From assembly GCF_937123705.1 (NCBI RefSeq), contig NZ_CAKZKO010000037.1, positions 1-64,000 on the forward strand: a DNA stretch of 64,000 nucleotides, in the 5' to 3' direction. The number at the start of each line of letters is the position of its first letter. Within the stretch, counting starts at the first letter, position 1. Below are positions 8,731 through 17,036 of this stretch, in pieces. The notes under the pieces were generated by a model that saw only the letters and a list, made by a program, of their open reading frames with translations, was not told the DNA's origin and ran no database searches. The translations under genes and the position numbers were made by a program. The DNA is from an uncultured Paraglaciecola sp. (GTDB taxonomy: Bacteria; Pseudomonadota; Gammaproteobacteria; Enterobacterales; Alteromonadaceae).

Positions 8731-10497
8731 TCAGTCCGCTTTCTTTTCAATCACAGTTTTAACTGACAGCTCTTTAAGCTGCTCTGGGTTTGCTTCACCC
8801 GGGGCATTCGTTAAAGGACAAGCCGCAGTGGTGGTTTTAGGGAAAGCCATCACATCACGAATCGAGGTTGCGCCTGTCATTAACATCACTAAACGGTCTA
8901 AACCAAAGGCTAAACCAGCGTGTGGCGGCGCACCAAATTTAAGGGCTTCGAGTAGGAAACCAAATTTCATTTCAGCTTCTTCATCGCTTATGCCTAATAA
9001 AGTAAACACTTTAGCTTGCATATCTTGTTGGTGAATACGCACCGAACCACCGCCTAATTCGCAGCCGTTTAATACCATATCGTAGGCATTCGACAAAGCG
9101 CCAGCCGGATTTGCGGCTAGTTCATCTGGTGTCATATCTCTAGGTGCAGTAAAGGGGTGATGCAAGGCATGAAACTGTCCGTCTACTTCTTCAAACATTG
9201 GGAAGTCTACTACCCAAAGTGGTTTCCACTGACCTTGCAATAGCTCTAAATCTTCACCCAGTTTAAGTCTAAGAGCACCTAAAGCTTCAGTGACAACAGT
9301 ATTGCTATCGGCACCAAATAAAAGAATGTCGCCACTTTGAGCGCCGCTTCGTGCAATGATGCCCTTAGCGACATCTTCATTTAAGAATTTTAAAATAGGC
9401 GACTGCAAACCTTCCATGCCTGCGTCTAGATCATTCACTTTCATCCACGCTAAACCTTTAGCGCCGTAAATACCCACATACTTGCCATAGTCGTCGATTT
9501 GTTTACGTGACAGTGTTGCCCCGCCCGGTACCCGAATAACCGCTACCCTGCCTTTGGCATCGTTAGCAGGACCTGAGAACACTTTAAACTCAACGTCTTT
9601 TAATAAATCGGCCACGTCGGTTAGCTCTAGTGGGTTACGTAAGTCAGGCTTATCGCTACCAAAACGGCGCATGGCGTCGGCATAGGTCATGCTTGGGAAT
9701 TCACCTAAATCGACTCCCAACATTTTTTGGAATAAATCTCGCACTAAACCTTCGGTAATAGCCATAACACCATTGGCATCAAGAAAGGTGGTTTCAATAT
9801 CAATTTGCGTAAATTCAGGCTGGCGATCGGCACGTAAGTCTTCATCACGGAAACATTTTACGATTTGATAGTATTTATCCATACCCGACATCATCAACAA
9901 CTGCTTAAACAATTGTGGTGATTGCGGCAGAGCAAAAAATTGACCTTTATGAGTACGACTCGGTACTAAATAATCCCGGGCACCTTCGGGTGTGGCTTTG
10001 GTCAAAATTGGGGTTTCGATATCCAAAAACCCATCGTTTTCTAAATAAGAGCGCACGCTACTGGTGACTTTAGCTCGAAACTTCAAACGGTCGCTCATTA
10101 AAGGGCGACGTAGGTCAAGGTAACGGTATTTTAGACGTTGTTCTTCAGAGTTTTCTTGATTCCAATCAAGTGGTAAAGGCGCGGCTTTATTTAAGATAGT
10201 CAAAGATTTACCTAACATCTCGATTTCGCCAGTGGACATATCTTTATTCACTTGGCCTTCAGGACGTGCGCGCACTAAGCCTGTTAATTGAATACAAAAT
10301 TCGTTACGTACACTGTTTGCAATATCAAAGGCTTCGACTAAATCAGGGTCGAATACCACTTGTACAACGCCTTCACGGTCGCGCACATCGAGAAAAATAA
10401 CCCCACCTAAATCACGACGCCTATTAACCCAGCCACATAAAGTAACGGTTTGTCCGATATAAGATGAATTGATATTGCCACAATAGTCTGTGCGCAT
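8731..10497 (-). CDS. aspS: Aspartyl-tRNA synthetase
   Basis: Class IIb synthetase that charges tRNA-Asp. The 588-aa product has the N-terminal OB anticodon-binding domain (1-105, [22 protein letters not shown]), class II motif 2 ([20 protein letters not shown]), the bacterial GAD insertion (about 285-420) and class II motif 3 ([14 protein letters not shown]). Length matches the bacterial, discriminating AspRS (E. coli 590 aa). First gene of the aspS-nudB-ruvCAB cluster; its start is at 10497 with MRTDYCG, as in the family. Confidence 0.98.
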   Translation of the reverse strand: MRTDYCGNINSSYIGQTVTLCGWVNRRRDLGGVIFLDVRDREGVVQVVFDPDLVEAFDIANSVRNEFCIQLTGLVRARPEGQVNKDMSTGEIEMLGKSLTILNKAAPLPLDWNQENSEEQRLKYRYLDLRRPLMSDRLKFRAKVTSSVRSYLENDGFLDIETPILTKATPEGARDYLVPSRTHKGQFFALPQSPQLFKQLLMMSGMDKYYQIVKCFRDEDLRADRQPEFTQIDIETTFLDANGVMAITEGLVRDLFQKMLGVDLGEFPSMTYADAMRRFGSDKPDLRNPLELTDVADLLKDVEFKVFSGPANDAKGRVAVIRVPGGATLSRKQIDDYGKYVGIYGAKGLAWMKVNDLDAGMEGLQSPILKFLNEDVAKGIIARSGAQSGDILLFGADSNTVVTEALGALRLKLGEDLELLQGQWKPLWVVDFPMFEEVDGQFHALHHPFTAPRDMTPDELAANPAGALSNAYDMVLNGCELGGGSVRIHQQDMQAKVFTLLGISDEEAEMKFGFLLEALKFGAPPHAGLAFGLDRLVMLMTGATSIRDVMAFPKTTTAACPLTNAPGEANPEQLKELSVKTVIEKKAD

Positions 10498-10650
10498 GAA
10501 AAACGACCTCTAAAAACGTAAACACTGATGAAAAATAAGGCCGCGTAGTATATACCCAAACCAGCTCAAAACAACTGCTCAACAGATTTTTTGGCCTATG
10601 AGGCACTTCAATCTGTATGATGGATAAAAATAATAATCTCAGAGCAATTT
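10498..10650. promoter_or_regulatory. Divergent intergenic region aspS / CoA-transferase
   Basis: Spacer of 153 bp that must hold promoters for both divergent genes. No consensus pair stands out. It contains ATACCCAAACCAGCTCAAAA at about 10552-10571, which resembles the sequence at about 41893 (see findings). Confidence 0.4.
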
Positions 10651-11874
10651 ATGTCAACACCCCTTTCCCATATTCGCGTACTTGAACTGAGCCGCATTTT
10701 AGCCGGACCTTGGGCTGGGCAGATGCTGGCAGACCTAGGCGCAGAAGTGATAAAAGTTGAAAAACCCATTGCAGGCGACGACACCCGTCACTGGGGCCCT
10801 CCCTATTTAACCAGTCAACAGGATGCAAACCCAACAAACTCAGCGTATTTTTTGTCTGCCAATCGCGGTAAACAATCCATTACCGTGGATATTCGCCAAA
10901 AAGAAGGGCAAGCAATTATTCATCAACTTGTAAAAAGTTGCGATGTGTTAATAGAAAACTTCAAAGTAGGGGGTTTACAAAAATACCAACTAGACTTTGC
11001 CAGCTTGTCGGCCATCAACCCCAAGTTAATTTATTGTTCAATTACAGGATTTGGGCAAAATGGCCCTTATGCCCAACGAGCCGGTTACGACTTTTTATTG
11101 CAAGGCATGGGTGGCCTAATGAGCGTAACAGGCGAACCAGACCATCTACCAGGCGGTGGGCCGCAGAAAGTGGGCGTGGCCTTAACCGACATACTTACGG
11201 GCATGTACGCCACTACCGCCATTCAAGGGGCAATAATTGAGCGTGAAAAATCAGGGCTCGGCCAACATATCGACTTAGCGTTACTCGATGTACAAGTGGC
11301 CTGTTTAGCCAATCAAAGTATGAATTATTTAGTCGGCCAAGAAACCCCAAAACGTCTGGGCAATGCCCACCCTAATATTGTGCCTTACCAAAGCTTTGAA
11401 AGCGCCGACGGACACATTATTTTAACCATAGGTAACGACTCACAATTTGCCGATTTTTGCCAAGTGGCAAACTGTTCTGAGTTAATACACAACCCTCTAT
11501 ACGCCACCAATCAAGCCAGAGTGCGCAATCGAGAGGTGGTTGTGGCCCATTTAGCAAATATCATCAAAGCAAAAACCAGTGATTTTTGGTTGCAAGCTTT
11601 AGAGCAAAAAGGCGTACCTTGCGGCCCTATAAACGACATAGCTCAAGTATTTGACAACCCACAAATACAACATCGCAAGATGCAAAACACCCTCACTCAC
11701 CCTAAAAACGGCCAAGTACCTATGGTGGCCAACCCCATCAATTATTCGCGTACACCTATAGCCTATAATCAAGCACCGCCGAATTTAGGAGAACATACTG
11801 ACAATGTGTTGGCAGAAGTCTTGGGGTATGACTCAAATTTAATCACTCAACTACGACAATCAAAAACTATTTGA
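10651..11874 (+). CDS. CaiB/BaiF family (class III) CoA-transferase
   Basis: Transfers CoA between acyl-CoA and a free acid through an enzyme-bound Asp mixed anhydride. The 407-aa product has the N-terminal family signature RVLELSRILAGPWAGQMLADL (about 9-29), GAEVIKVEKP, the NRGKQSITVD strand, and RAGYDFLLQGMGGLMSVTGE at about 143-162 with the expected catalytic Asp. Length is typical (about 400). The substrate cannot be set from sequence; no dedicated acyl-CoA dehydrogenase or hydratase is next to it. It is transcribed alone, opposite to aspS and convergent with the gamma-glutamyl operon. Confidence 0.88.
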   Translation: MSTPLSHIRVLELSRILAGPWAGQMLADLGAEVIKVEKPIAGDDTRHWGPPYLTSQQDANPTNSAYFLSANRGKQSITVDIRQKEGQAIIHQLVKSCDVLIENFKVGGLQKYQLDFASLSAINPKLIYCSITGFGQNGPYAQRAGYDFLLQGMGGLMSVTGEPDHLPGGGPQKVGVALTDILTGMYATTAIQGAIIEREKSGLGQHIDLALLDVQVACLANQSMNYLVGQETPKRLGNAHPNIVPYQSFESADGHIILTIGNDSQFADFCQVANCSELIHNPLYATNQARVRNREVVVAHLANIIKAKTSDFWLQALEQKGVPCGPINDIAQVFDNPQIQHRKMQNTLTHPKNGQVPMVANPINYSRTPIAYNQAPPNLGEHTDNVLAEVLGYDSNLITQLRQSKTI

Positions 11875-11895
11875 TGACAAGTTACACTGTATTTA

Positions 11896-12269
11896 AAGGC
11901 ACTGGATTCCATATAACGACATTCGGGAACGACAATAACCGGTTTTAGCTGCATAGGTCGTCCTCGCGAAAGCGGGGACCCAGTGACTTTTGGGTTATTA
12001 TTAACTCATTTATTTGGGGCGGCATTTTTGACAGCAAGGCACTGGGTTCCCGATAACAGCGTTCGGGAACGACAATAACCGGTTTTAGCTACATAGGTCG
12101 TCCTCGCGAAAGCGGGGACCCAGCGACTTTTGGGTTGCTAAGAACTAATTTGTTTGGGGCGACATTATAGACAGCAAGGCACTGGTTTCCGATAACGACA
12201 TTCGGGAACGACAATAACCGGTTTTAGCTACATAGGTCGTCCTCGCGAAGGCGGGGACCTAGCGACTTT
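11896..12269. repeat. 140-bp tandem REP-like array (2.7 copies)
   Basis: Three units begin at 11896, 12036 and 12176 (each AAGGCACTGG), a period of 140 bp; the third is cut at about 12267, just before the end of the amidotransferase gene. Each unit has two hairpins: TTCCCGA/TCGGGAA-type (12047-12069 in copy 2) and GTCCTCGC-GAAA-GCGGGGAC (11960-11979, 12100-12119, 12239-12258), an 8-bp stem with a GNRA-type loop. Units differ by scattered substitutions. The array fills the 398-bp spacer between two convergent genes; no other feature is seen there. It may act as a bidirectional transcript end. Confidence 0.85.
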
Positions 12270-12272
12270 AAG

Positions 12273-12980
12273 TCAACGAATCTGCTTTAAAAAATTAACT
12301 AACCAGCGCATCACTAATACATCATCGGCTTCATGGGTGAGCGTGGCGCTGCCAGCCTCAATGACCTCTGCGCTGATGCGATCTCTGCGGGAGTCCATTA
12401 GGGCATAAGAATATTGGCGACTAAATTCTGGGTGCCCTTGTAATCCTATAAAATGCTCGCCGACTTGTATCATGCTGTAAGGGCAAAAATCACTACTCAT
12501 AAGCACTTGTGATTGCGGCGGCAGTTCACATATTTGATCTTGGTGGCTGACCACTAAATTGATCTCGTTTTTGCTGGTTATCATCCAGCTTTGTTTGGCT
12601 ACAATTTGGCTACCAGCAATACCAATGCCCCAACCTTTTGGTGATTTTTCAACCCGCCCACCTAACGCCGTGGCGATAAGCTGATGGCCAAAACAAATAC
12701 CCACAAAACCAATACCGGCAGCATAAAGCTTACTAATAAAGGCTTCTAATTCGCGGATCCATAGTTGCTCGTCATTCGCACCATGGCGACTGCCGCTGGT
12801 CATGTAGGCATCACAGGTATAAATATCCTCAGGCAGTTCGCGGTTTATGGCCGAGATATAAACAATTTCCAGCTGATAATCAATCTGTTGCAATAACCCA
12901 GTGAACATATCGGGGTAATCGCCAAATTCCCCTTGCAGCTGGGGCTGTACGTGATCGCAAATTAAAATGCCTAGTTTCAT
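12273..12980 (-). CDS. Class I glutamine amidotransferase-type hydrolase (putative gamma-glutamyl amide hydrolase)
   Basis: Stand-alone class I GATase-like protein of 235 aa. The catalytic triad is visible: C96 in GICFGHQL, H183 and E185 in QGHPEF. No synthase domain is fused. As the last gene of an operon with a glutamine-synthetase-like ligase, the likely job is hydrolysis of the gamma-glutamyl product (for example gamma-glutamylglycine) to release glutamate, the role PuuD plays in the putrescine route. This is inference from context; the sequence itself only supports a GATase/C26-like fold. The start ATG is 3 bp after the alcohol dehydrogenase stop. Confidence 0.82.
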   Translation of the reverse strand: MKLGILICDHVQPQLQGEFGDYPDMFTGLLQQIDYQLEIVYISAINRELPEDIYTCDAYMTSGSRHGANDEQLWIRELEAFISKLYAAGIGFVGICFGHQLIATALGGRVEKSPKGWGIGIAGSQIVAKQSWMITSKNEINLVVSHQDQICELPPQSQVLMSSDFCPYSMIQVGEHFIGLQGHPEFSRQYSYALMDSRRDRISAEVIEAGSATLTHEADDVLVMRWLVNFLKQIR

Positions 12981-12983
12981 TGC

Positions 12984-14153
12984 TTATAACTCACCTTCGA
13001 TCGCTGCTAAACACAAGGCTGAGTATTGCTGCGCGCTTAACTCAATAGGATTGCCTCCTGCTGCACCATCTTCTACTGCCATCTGGCCTATTTTCTCGAT
13101 TTGTAAGCTATCAATGCCTATTTCGCTCAGGCTATGGGGAATGCCAAGCTCTGCTCTTAAAGCCAAAATCCACTGCAAAAAACCATCAAAACTGCTGTCG
13201 TTAAGTTCAAGGTAACGGGCTAAACGTTCGATCCGCGGCTCAATTGCACTGCAATTGGCTTTGAGCACATAAGGCATTAACACGGCGTTGAGTAGTCCAT
13301 GATGACTGTCATACAAGGCCCCAAGGGAATGTGCCAATGCATGCATACCGCCCAAACCACGCTGAAAAGCCGTGGCCCCCATAGTTGAACTAACCATCAC
13401 CTGCGCTCTGGCCTCTAAATCGCTGCCATTAGCCACAGCCTTTGGTAAATGATTTTTAATCAGGCGAATGGCCTCTAAGGCAACACCTTCTGCCATGGGA
13501 TGATAATAGTTGGCACAATAGGCTTCGAGCGCATGAGACAACGCATCCATACCTGTGGCCGCGGTAAGTTTAGGGGGTAAACCCACTGTAAGTTCAGGGT
13601 CGAGTATCACTATGGATGGCAACATCTTGGGATGAAATATCAGGCGTTTTAAATGCTGCGCTTGGTCGGTTATCACCGACGCACGCCCTACTTCGGAACC
13701 CGTGCCCGAAGTAGTAGGCACGGCGACTACAGGTGCCATGCCTTGGGTGTTGACCCGAGTCCAGTTATCGCCCACATCTTCAAAATCCCATAGCGGACGA
13801 TCTTGACCTACCATCAAAGCCACGGCTTTAGCGGCATCTAAGGCCGAACCACCACCAAAAGCAATCACCCCATCATGTCGACCTTGTTGAAAGGCAGCCA
13901 CGCCAGCGGCTACGTTCTCGCTGGTAGGGTTGGCTTTAATCTGTGAATAAATGGCGCATGTTAATCCTGCTTGTTGGCAAATTTTGACCGCATGTTGCGT
14001 CATAGGTAAGTCTGCAAGGCCAGGGTCGGTGACCAACAGCGGGGCTTGCATACCTAACTCTTTACAGGCCTCTGCTAATTCACTAATTCTGCCTATGCCG
14101 TTGCGAATGTTGGTGGGATAATTCCAATTAGCGTTAAATGTGTCTAAATTCAT
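12984..14153 (-). CDS. Iron-containing alcohol dehydrogenase
   Basis: Group III, Fe-dependent, NAD(P)-linked alcohol dehydrogenase of 389 aa. Visible features: the GGGS nucleotide-binding turn (about 100-103), PTTSGTGSEV at 146-155, and metal ligands D203 and H207 (GMDALSHALEAY), H271 and H285 (MHALAHSLGALYDSHHG), spaced as in FucO. It sits between the aldehyde dehydrogenase (42 bp) and the amidotransferase (3 bp). Within this operon it would oxidise the hydroxyl of a gamma-glutamyl amino alcohol to the aldehyde. An alcohol dehydrogenase where putrescine routes have an oxidase points to a hydroxylated amine as substrate. Confidence 0.9.
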   Translation of the reverse strand: MNLDTFNANWNYPTNIRNGIGRISELAEACKELGMQAPLLVTDPGLADLPMTQHAVKICQQAGLTCAIYSQIKANPTSENVAAGVAAFQQGRHDGVIAFGGGSALDAAKAVALMVGQDRPLWDFEDVGDNWTRVNTQGMAPVVAVPTTSGTGSEVGRASVITDQAQHLKRLIFHPKMLPSIVILDPELTVGLPPKLTAATGMDALSHALEAYCANYYHPMAEGVALEAIRLIKNHLPKAVANGSDLEARAQVMVSSTMGATAFQRGLGGMHALAHSLGALYDSHHGLLNAVLMPYVLKANCSAIEPRIERLARYLELNDSSFDGFLQWILALRAELGIPHSLSEIGIDSLQIEKIGQMAVEDGAAGGNPIELSAQQYSALCLAAIEGEL

Positions 14154-14195
14154 GTCAGTACTCTTAATTCTTGTGCTTTATTTTTTGCTTAAGGC

Positions 14196-15587
14196 TTAGC
14201 TAGGCATTTTTAAGTGGAAAGATTTAGGGCGCGTTACCCCTTGGTAACCTAAGGTAGACAAAGTACAACCCCGTCCTGAATTTTTAACCCCGGTCCATGC
14301 CAACGCTGGGTCGAGGTAATCACAACGATTTAAAAAGAAAGTACCAGTATCGAGTTGCTGTCCAATATTTAACGCAGTTTCGGGATCTCGACTAAATACT
14401 GTAGCAGTTAAACCAAACTCAGAATCATTCATTAAGGCAATGGCTTGTTCATCGCTGTCTACTTTCATAATGCCCACTACCGGACCAAAACTCTCTTCTG
14501 TCATGACCTTCATGGAGTGATCCACATTAGTCAATAATTGCGGCGCTAAATAAGGCGTACCTTTTTGGCTAAGTGGAAAATCCGCTTCCTTGATATGAGC
14601 TACTGCACCTTTTGCTACGGCATCGTCAACCTGCCCTCGTACAAAATCAGCGGCAGAGGTTCGCACTACTGGGCCTAAGGTTGTGCTTGGGTCGTCTGAG
14701 CGCCCTAATTTGTAGCTATTCACCAAGGCGGTTGCTTTAGTAACAAACTCATCATAAAGATGTGCTGCAACATAAATACGTTCTATGCCACAACAAGATT
14801 GCCCTGAATTAAAAAACGCCCCATCGATGCAGGTTTCGACGGCCAAATCAATATCGGCATCGGCTCGAACATAGGCTGGGTCTTTACCGCCCAGCTCAAG
14901 TCCCACACCAATAAAACGTCCACTTGCGGCATTTTCGACCATAGCACCACCGGCTACCGAGCCTGTAAAAGCCACATAATTAACCAGTGGATTTTTAATC
15001 AAGTTCTCAGTATCGCTATGACTCATATGTAAAAACTGAAACACCCCTTCAGGTAAACCCGCCGCACTAAAGGCTTTAGCTAACTGCTCGGCGCATAAAG
15101 GGGTTTGCGCAGAATGCTTTAATATCACCGCATTTCCCGCCATGATCGCCGGAATAATGCTATTAATAGCGGTTAAATACGGGTAATTCCAAGGGGCTAC
15201 CACAAAAGCGACCCCTAAAGCTTCACGCTGAATAAAGCGATTAAAACCAGCCACTGCTGGCAACTCAATTGGCGCAAGTGATTCATCGGCAATGGCAATC
15301 ATATGCTCTGCTCGTTCAACCATGCCGGCAATTTCACCTTTAGCATATTGGATAGGTCGCCCCATCATCCACGTGATTTGCTCGGCAATTTCATCGCTGC
15401 TTTGTTTAAAGGCTGCCAGCATAGCCAAGCAAATGTTACTACGCTCAGTGATTGAAGTTTGCCGCCATTGTTGCTGTGCGGCCACGGCGGTGTTCACCGT
15501 TTGTTCAATTTGAGTTTGCTCGGCTAAGTCGCGCTCTACATATATCGAACCATCAATGGGTGAGATGGTATGTTGTTTGTTGTTCAT
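14196..15587 (-). CDS. NAD(P)-dependent aldehyde dehydrogenase
   Basis: ALDH superfamily member, 463 aa. Catalytic Asn N134 (PWNYP), general base E231 (LELGGKDP) and catalytic C265 (NSGQSCC) are all present, as is the FTGS coenzyme loop near 207-210. Similar in layout to succinate-semialdehyde and gamma-glutamyl-aminoaldehyde dehydrogenases. In the operon it should take the aldehyde made by the iron alcohol dehydrogenase to the acid. Lies 13 bp after the ligase gene, 42 bp before the alcohol dehydrogenase. Confidence 0.92.
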   Translation of the reverse strand: MNNKQHTISPIDGSIYVERDLAEQTQIEQTVNTAVAAQQQWRQTSITERSNICLAMLAAFKQSSDEIAEQITWMMGRPIQYAKGEIAGMVERAEHMIAIADESLAPIELPAVAGFNRFIQREALGVAFVVAPWNYPYLTAINSIIPAIMAGNAVILKHSAQTPLCAEQLAKAFSAAGLPEGVFQFLHMSHSDTENLIKNPLVNYVAFTGSVAGGAMVENAASGRFIGVGLELGGKDPAYVRADADIDLAVETCIDGAFFNSGQSCCGIERIYVAAHLYDEFVTKATALVNSYKLGRSDDPSTTLGPVVRTSAADFVRGQVDDAVAKGAVAHIKEADFPLSQKGTPYLAPQLLTNVDHSMKVMTEESFGPVVGIMKVDSDEQAIALMNDSEFGLTATVFSRDPETALNIGQQLDTGTFFLNRCDYLDPALAWTGVKNSGRGCTLSTLGYQGVTRPKSFHLKMPS

Positions 15588-15600
15588 AATTTATTAACTC

Positions 15601-16971
15601 TTAAATAATTTCAAAATAACGTGATAATTCCCAATCGGAAACATGTTTGCGGTATTCACGCTCTTCCCATTCTCGCGATGCGGCAAAGTGTTCAACAAAG
15701 GCTTCGCCAAACATCTGTTTTGCTGCGGTTGATTGTTTTAATCGACCTGCAGCTTCAAATAAAGTCGCTGGCAAGGATAACTCTGCCGGATGCTGTTGCT
15801 CGTAGGCGTTGCCTTTTACTTGGGCCAAAGGCTCGAGTTTATGTTCGATACCATATAATCCAGAAGCCAATGCAGCGGCAAGAGCAATATAAGGGTTGGC
15901 ATCGGCTGCGCCTAATCGATACTCCACTCGTTGGGATTTAGCCGAGCCAGGAATAACCCGTAAAGCTGTGGTGCGATTTTCAACCCCCCAAGTGGCTTGC
16001 AAAGGAGCCCAAAGCCCAGGCACCATGCGGCTAAAGCTGTTGACCGTGGGCGCTATCATCGACAAAAACTCTGGCATTAATCGTTGTTGCCCCGCCAGAA
16101 AATGCCGCTGGGTATCACTCATATTGTGCGTTTTAGTGTCGTCAAAAAAGGCCGATGAACCATCTAAATTTGTCAGTGATAAATGAATATGACCACTTTG
16201 ACCCGGTAAATCACCTGACCATTTGGCCATAAAGGTCGCCATCATGTCGTTGCGCTGGGCCCATACTTTGATAAAGGTTTTAAACAGCGCGGCTTTGTCG
16301 GCGGCGTCACTGGCGTTGTCGTAAGCCAGTGCGGCTTCAACTACGCCCGGGCCAGTTTCGGTATGAATGCCTTCGATGGGCATATCCATATCTTCACACA
16401 AGGCTAGAATATCGCGATATAACTCACCGTGAACTGAGTTTCTGATCACCGAATAACCGAACATACCAGGCGTGATGGGTTTAAGGTTTTTAAAACCTTT
16501 GTCCCGCACCGATTCGGGTGTTTCGTTAAACATAAAGAATTCATATTCGAAGGCCGCAGTAGCGTTAAAGCCCATATTCTCCGCTTTTTTTAGCACCCTT
16601 TGTAAGGTGCCTCTAGGACAGATTTGTTCGGCGTCCCCTGCAAATTCGGCGATAAATAACAACATATCACCTTCAAAAGGCAAAGAACGACAACTGCTAG
16701 GAATGATGCGTACCGGTGCGTCGGGATACCCAGTATGCCAACCGGTGTAAGTGGCGTTGTCATACAATTCGTCGTTTGAATCCCAGCCCATCACTACATC
16801 ACAAAAGGCAAAACCACTGTCCAGAGAAGAAAAAAACTTCTCTTTACTCATGTATTTACCACGCATGATGCCGTCGCTATCAAAAATACCTACTTTAATA
16901 TGCGTTAAATTGCGCTCTTCGATTATGGCTTTAGCATCAGCAATGTTTTTTACAGCTCGTGGATCTAACAT
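15601..16971 (-). CDS. Glutamine-synthetase-family gamma-glutamyl amide ligase
   Basis: Type I GS-fold protein of 456 aa. Catalytic domain motifs are present: AAFEYEFFMF (metal-binding Glu), EGIHTETGPGVVEAAL, GQSGHIHLSL, the ATP-site ENRTTALRVI and the RVEYRLGAADANPYI C-terminal motif. Its N-terminus (HIKVGIFDSDGIMRGKYM) resembles PuuA/GlnA3-GlnA4-type ligases that join glutamate to amines rather than classical GlnA. First enzyme gene after the permease. Together with the ADH/ALDH/GATase set it would make a gamma-glutamyl amide of an amino alcohol, best guess gamma-glutamylethanolamide. Putrescine or another amine is possible. Confidence 0.88.
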   Translation of the reverse strand: MLDPRAVKNIADAKAIIEERNLTHIKVGIFDSDGIMRGKYMSKEKFFSSLDSGFAFCDVVMGWDSNDELYDNATYTGWHTGYPDAPVRIIPSSCRSLPFEGDMLLFIAEFAGDAEQICPRGTLQRVLKKAENMGFNATAAFEYEFFMFNETPESVRDKGFKNLKPITPGMFGYSVIRNSVHGELYRDILALCEDMDMPIEGIHTETGPGVVEAALAYDNASDAADKAALFKTFIKVWAQRNDMMATFMAKWSGDLPGQSGHIHLSLTNLDGSSAFFDDTKTHNMSDTQRHFLAGQQRLMPEFLSMIAPTVNSFSRMVPGLWAPLQATWGVENRTTALRVIPGSAKSQRVEYRLGAADANPYIALAAALASGLYGIEHKLEPLAQVKGNAYEQQHPAELSLPATLFEAAGRLKQSTAAKQMFGEAFVEHFAASREWEEREYRKHVSDWELSRYFEII

Positions 16972-17009
16972 TATTTTATCCTTGGAAATAGAAGAACGAT
17001 TGGTAGCGT

Positions 17010-17035
17010 CAACAAGGAATTATCCCTCCTTGTTG
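17010..17035 (-). repeat. Hairpin between permease and ligase genes
   Basis: CAACAAGGA (17010-17018) and TCCTTGTTG (17027-17035) form a perfect 9-bp stem with an 8-nt loop, 2 bp past the permease stop. In the direction of transcription no T-tract follows, so it is not a standard terminator. It may protect the upstream permease mRNA end or attenuate expression of the enzyme genes. Confidence 0.45.
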
Positions 17036-17036
17036 T

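Noticed and set aside
11896..12269. CRISPR array
   Set aside because: The 140-bp units repeat in full, without unique spacers, and no cas gene is present.
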